6,800 nucleotides of DNA from an uncultured Arcobacter sp. (lineage in GTDB: Bacteria > Campylobacterota > Campylobacteria > Campylobacterales > Arcobacteraceae). This document shows positions 5,647 to 6,800 of the stretch, piece after piece. The translations under genes and the position numbers were made by a program. Position 1 is the first letter of the stretch. Every line of letters begins with the position of its first letter. The notes beneath the pieces were generated by a model, which was not told the DNA's origin, did not search any database, and was given only the letters and a program-made list of their open reading frames with translations. The stretch covers positions 1-6,800 of the forward strand of contig CAJXWI010000142.1 in assembly GCA_913062735.1 (NCBI GenBank). The letters run 5' to 3'.

Positions 5647-6800
5647 ATGCCACATATAATTTTTAACAAAAGCGAAGAAATATCTTACCCTTGTGAACAT
5701 CAAGGAACGCATTTTAATTTTATTGCGAAATCTTATAATTTCGATAATGAAAACAGAAAAGCGGAATATAAAATAGCTGTAACAAACGATAACAAAGACT
5801 TTTTATTGACTCTACGTCCAAAAGATGAAGATGAAATGATTAAAATTGATAAAGTAACAAGAGTTTCTCCTGTTTCTTTAGTAAAAGATGCCCTTAATGA
5901 TTATGTTTCTTTAAGCAAAGCAAACATTTTATCTTCTAATACCAGTTCATTTAAAAATAAAATTGCACCAAAAAAAGAATATTTAAAAGATATTAATTAT
6001 TTTGTGGATGATTTTAAATGTAAGAAAGAAATTTATATTGAAATCGGGTTTGGTTCAGGAAGACATTTAATTCACCAAGCACAGCAGAACCCTAATGTTC
6101 AATTTATTGGTTTAGAAATACATACACCTTCAATTGAGCAAATGCTTCGACAAGTTGAAATCAATGGAATCACAAATATTCTTGCACTTTCGTATGACGC
6201 ACGTTTATTTATGGAATTTATTAATTCAAATACCGTAGGTAAAATATTTGTTCATTTCCCAGTTCCTTGGGATAAAAAACCACATAGAAGAATATATTCT
6301 AATGACTTTATCAATGAAGCCTTAAGAGTACTTAAAAAAGAAGGAACACTTGAATTAAGAACAGATTCTAGAAAATACTTTGATTATTGCACAGAACTTT
6401 TAACAAACTTGCCTACAGGTAAGATTACTATTGATATTAATAAGGAACTTGGTGTTTCAAGTAAATATGAAGACAGATGGAAAAAACAAGGTAAAAATAT
6501 TTATGATGTGGTACTACTATGTGCACAGGAAGATGAAGAAAAAATAATTACTACAAATTTTGATTTTGAGGATGAAATTAATTTTGAACAAGTAAGAAAA
6601 AGTATTCAAACAAAACCTATTGTAAGAGAAGACTATTTTTTACATATAGAAGATATTTTCATAGATAAGGATGGTATTGTTTTATTAAGGCTTACCTTTG
6701 GTAGTTTTAATAGACCCTTGAGTAAATATATCATCATCAGAGATAATAAAATTTCCTATTATCAAGGAAACCCAATACCTACTAGTGCAAATTTAAAAGC
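5647..6800 (+). CDS. trmB: tRNA (guanine-N7-)-methyltransferase TrmB, 3' end outside window
   Basis: The frame runs from ATG 5647 to the edge; 384 residues are visible, without a stop. TrmB transfers a methyl group from SAM to N7 of G46 in the tRNA variable loop. The methyltransferase domain occupies about residues 125-295: IEIGFGSGRHL (131-141, SAM loop), FIGLEIHTPSIEQML (153-167), Asp184 in SYDAR, HFPVPWDKKPHRR (203-215), ELRTDS (236-241) and SSKYEDRWKKQGKNIYDV (271-288). The usual FPDPW motif reads FPVPW, so the Asp considered important for catalysis in E. coli TrmB is Val206 here. About 125 residues precede the domain and at least 85 follow it, against about 240 in total for E. coli TrmB; the long form resembles C. 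jejuni Cj1278c (about 390 residues, from memory). From that length only a few codons should be missing. The ATG lies 3 nt after the lipoprotein stop, with only a weak Shine-Dalgarno, so translation probably depends on coupling. In C. jejuni ftsE and ftsX follow. Confidence 0.9.
   Translation, partial: MPHIIFNKSEEISYPCEHQGTHFNFIAKSYNFDNENRKAEYKIAVTNDNKDFLLTLRPKDEDEMIKIDKVTRVSPVSLVKDALNDYVSLSKANILSSNTSSFKNKIAPKKEYLKDINYFVDDFKCKKEIYIEIGFGSGRHLIHQAQQNPNVQFIGLEIHTPSIEQMLRQVEINGITNILALSYDARLFMEFINSNTVGKIFVHFPVPWDKKPHRRIYSNDFINEALRVLKKEGTLELRTDSRKYFDYCTELLTNLPTGKITIDINKELGVSSKYEDRWKKQGKNIYDVVLLCAQEDEEKIITTNFDFEDEINFEQVRKSIQTKPIVREDYFLHIEDIFIDKDGIVLLRLTFGSFNRPLSKYIIIRDNKISYYQGNPIPTSANLK

Noticed and set aside
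1..6800. CRISPR array, mobile element, phage or defence island
   Set aside because: No spaced direct repeats, transposase or integrase motifs, tRNA or long inverted repeats were seen. The gene order and uniform base composition indicate ordinary core chromosome.

Overview
The window is AT-rich (roughly 30% GC by eye) and tightly packed, and it reads as a core-chromosome segment of a Campylobacterota (epsilonproteobacterial) species, most likely Arcobacter-like. The strongest sign is the gene block rodA / rluD / fibronectin-type-III lipoprotein / trmB. It matches, from memory, the Campylobacter jejuni order mrdB (Cj1282) / rluD (Cj1280c) / flpA (Cj1279c) / trmB (Cj1278c), including the divergent orientation of rodA. 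The long TrmB with a large N-terminal extension also fits this lineage.

Layout. Bases 1-198 hold the last 65 codons of a TonB-type energy transducer. A possible promoter follows, then a 309-residue MTHFR-fold protein (272-1201) that is MetF-like but lacks two hallmark residues. A 60-residue basic orphan protein (1259-1441) comes next. It faces, tail to tail with a 14-bp gap, a minus-strand pair: rodA (3428 to 2313) followed by an agmatinase-family gene (2313 to 1456), joined by a TAATG stop/start overlap. Back to back with rodA, with about 18 bp between starts, a plus-strand run begins: rluD (3447-4427), the four-repeat FN3 lipoprotein (4375-5643, overlapping rluD by 53 nt) and trmB (5647 to the window edge, 384 residues visible).

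How the genes work together. The plus-strand run is one transcription unit by spacing and overlap. It combines two RNA-modification enzymes (23S rRNA pseudouridylation and tRNA m7G46 methylation) with an envelope-anchored FN3 protein. The minus-strand pair couples the elongation-type peptidoglycan polymerase RodA to a polyamine enzyme. The TonB fragment and the MetF-like gene look like separate units.

No gene-free stretch exceeds 75 bp. I saw no tRNA, rRNA, CRISPR array, insertion sequence, phage gene or convincing intrinsic terminator. I found no undescribed multi-gene system. The points most worth following are the altered active site of the MetF-like protein, the rluD/lipoprotein overprint, the altered FPDPW motif in TrmB, and the uncharacterised 60-residue protein.
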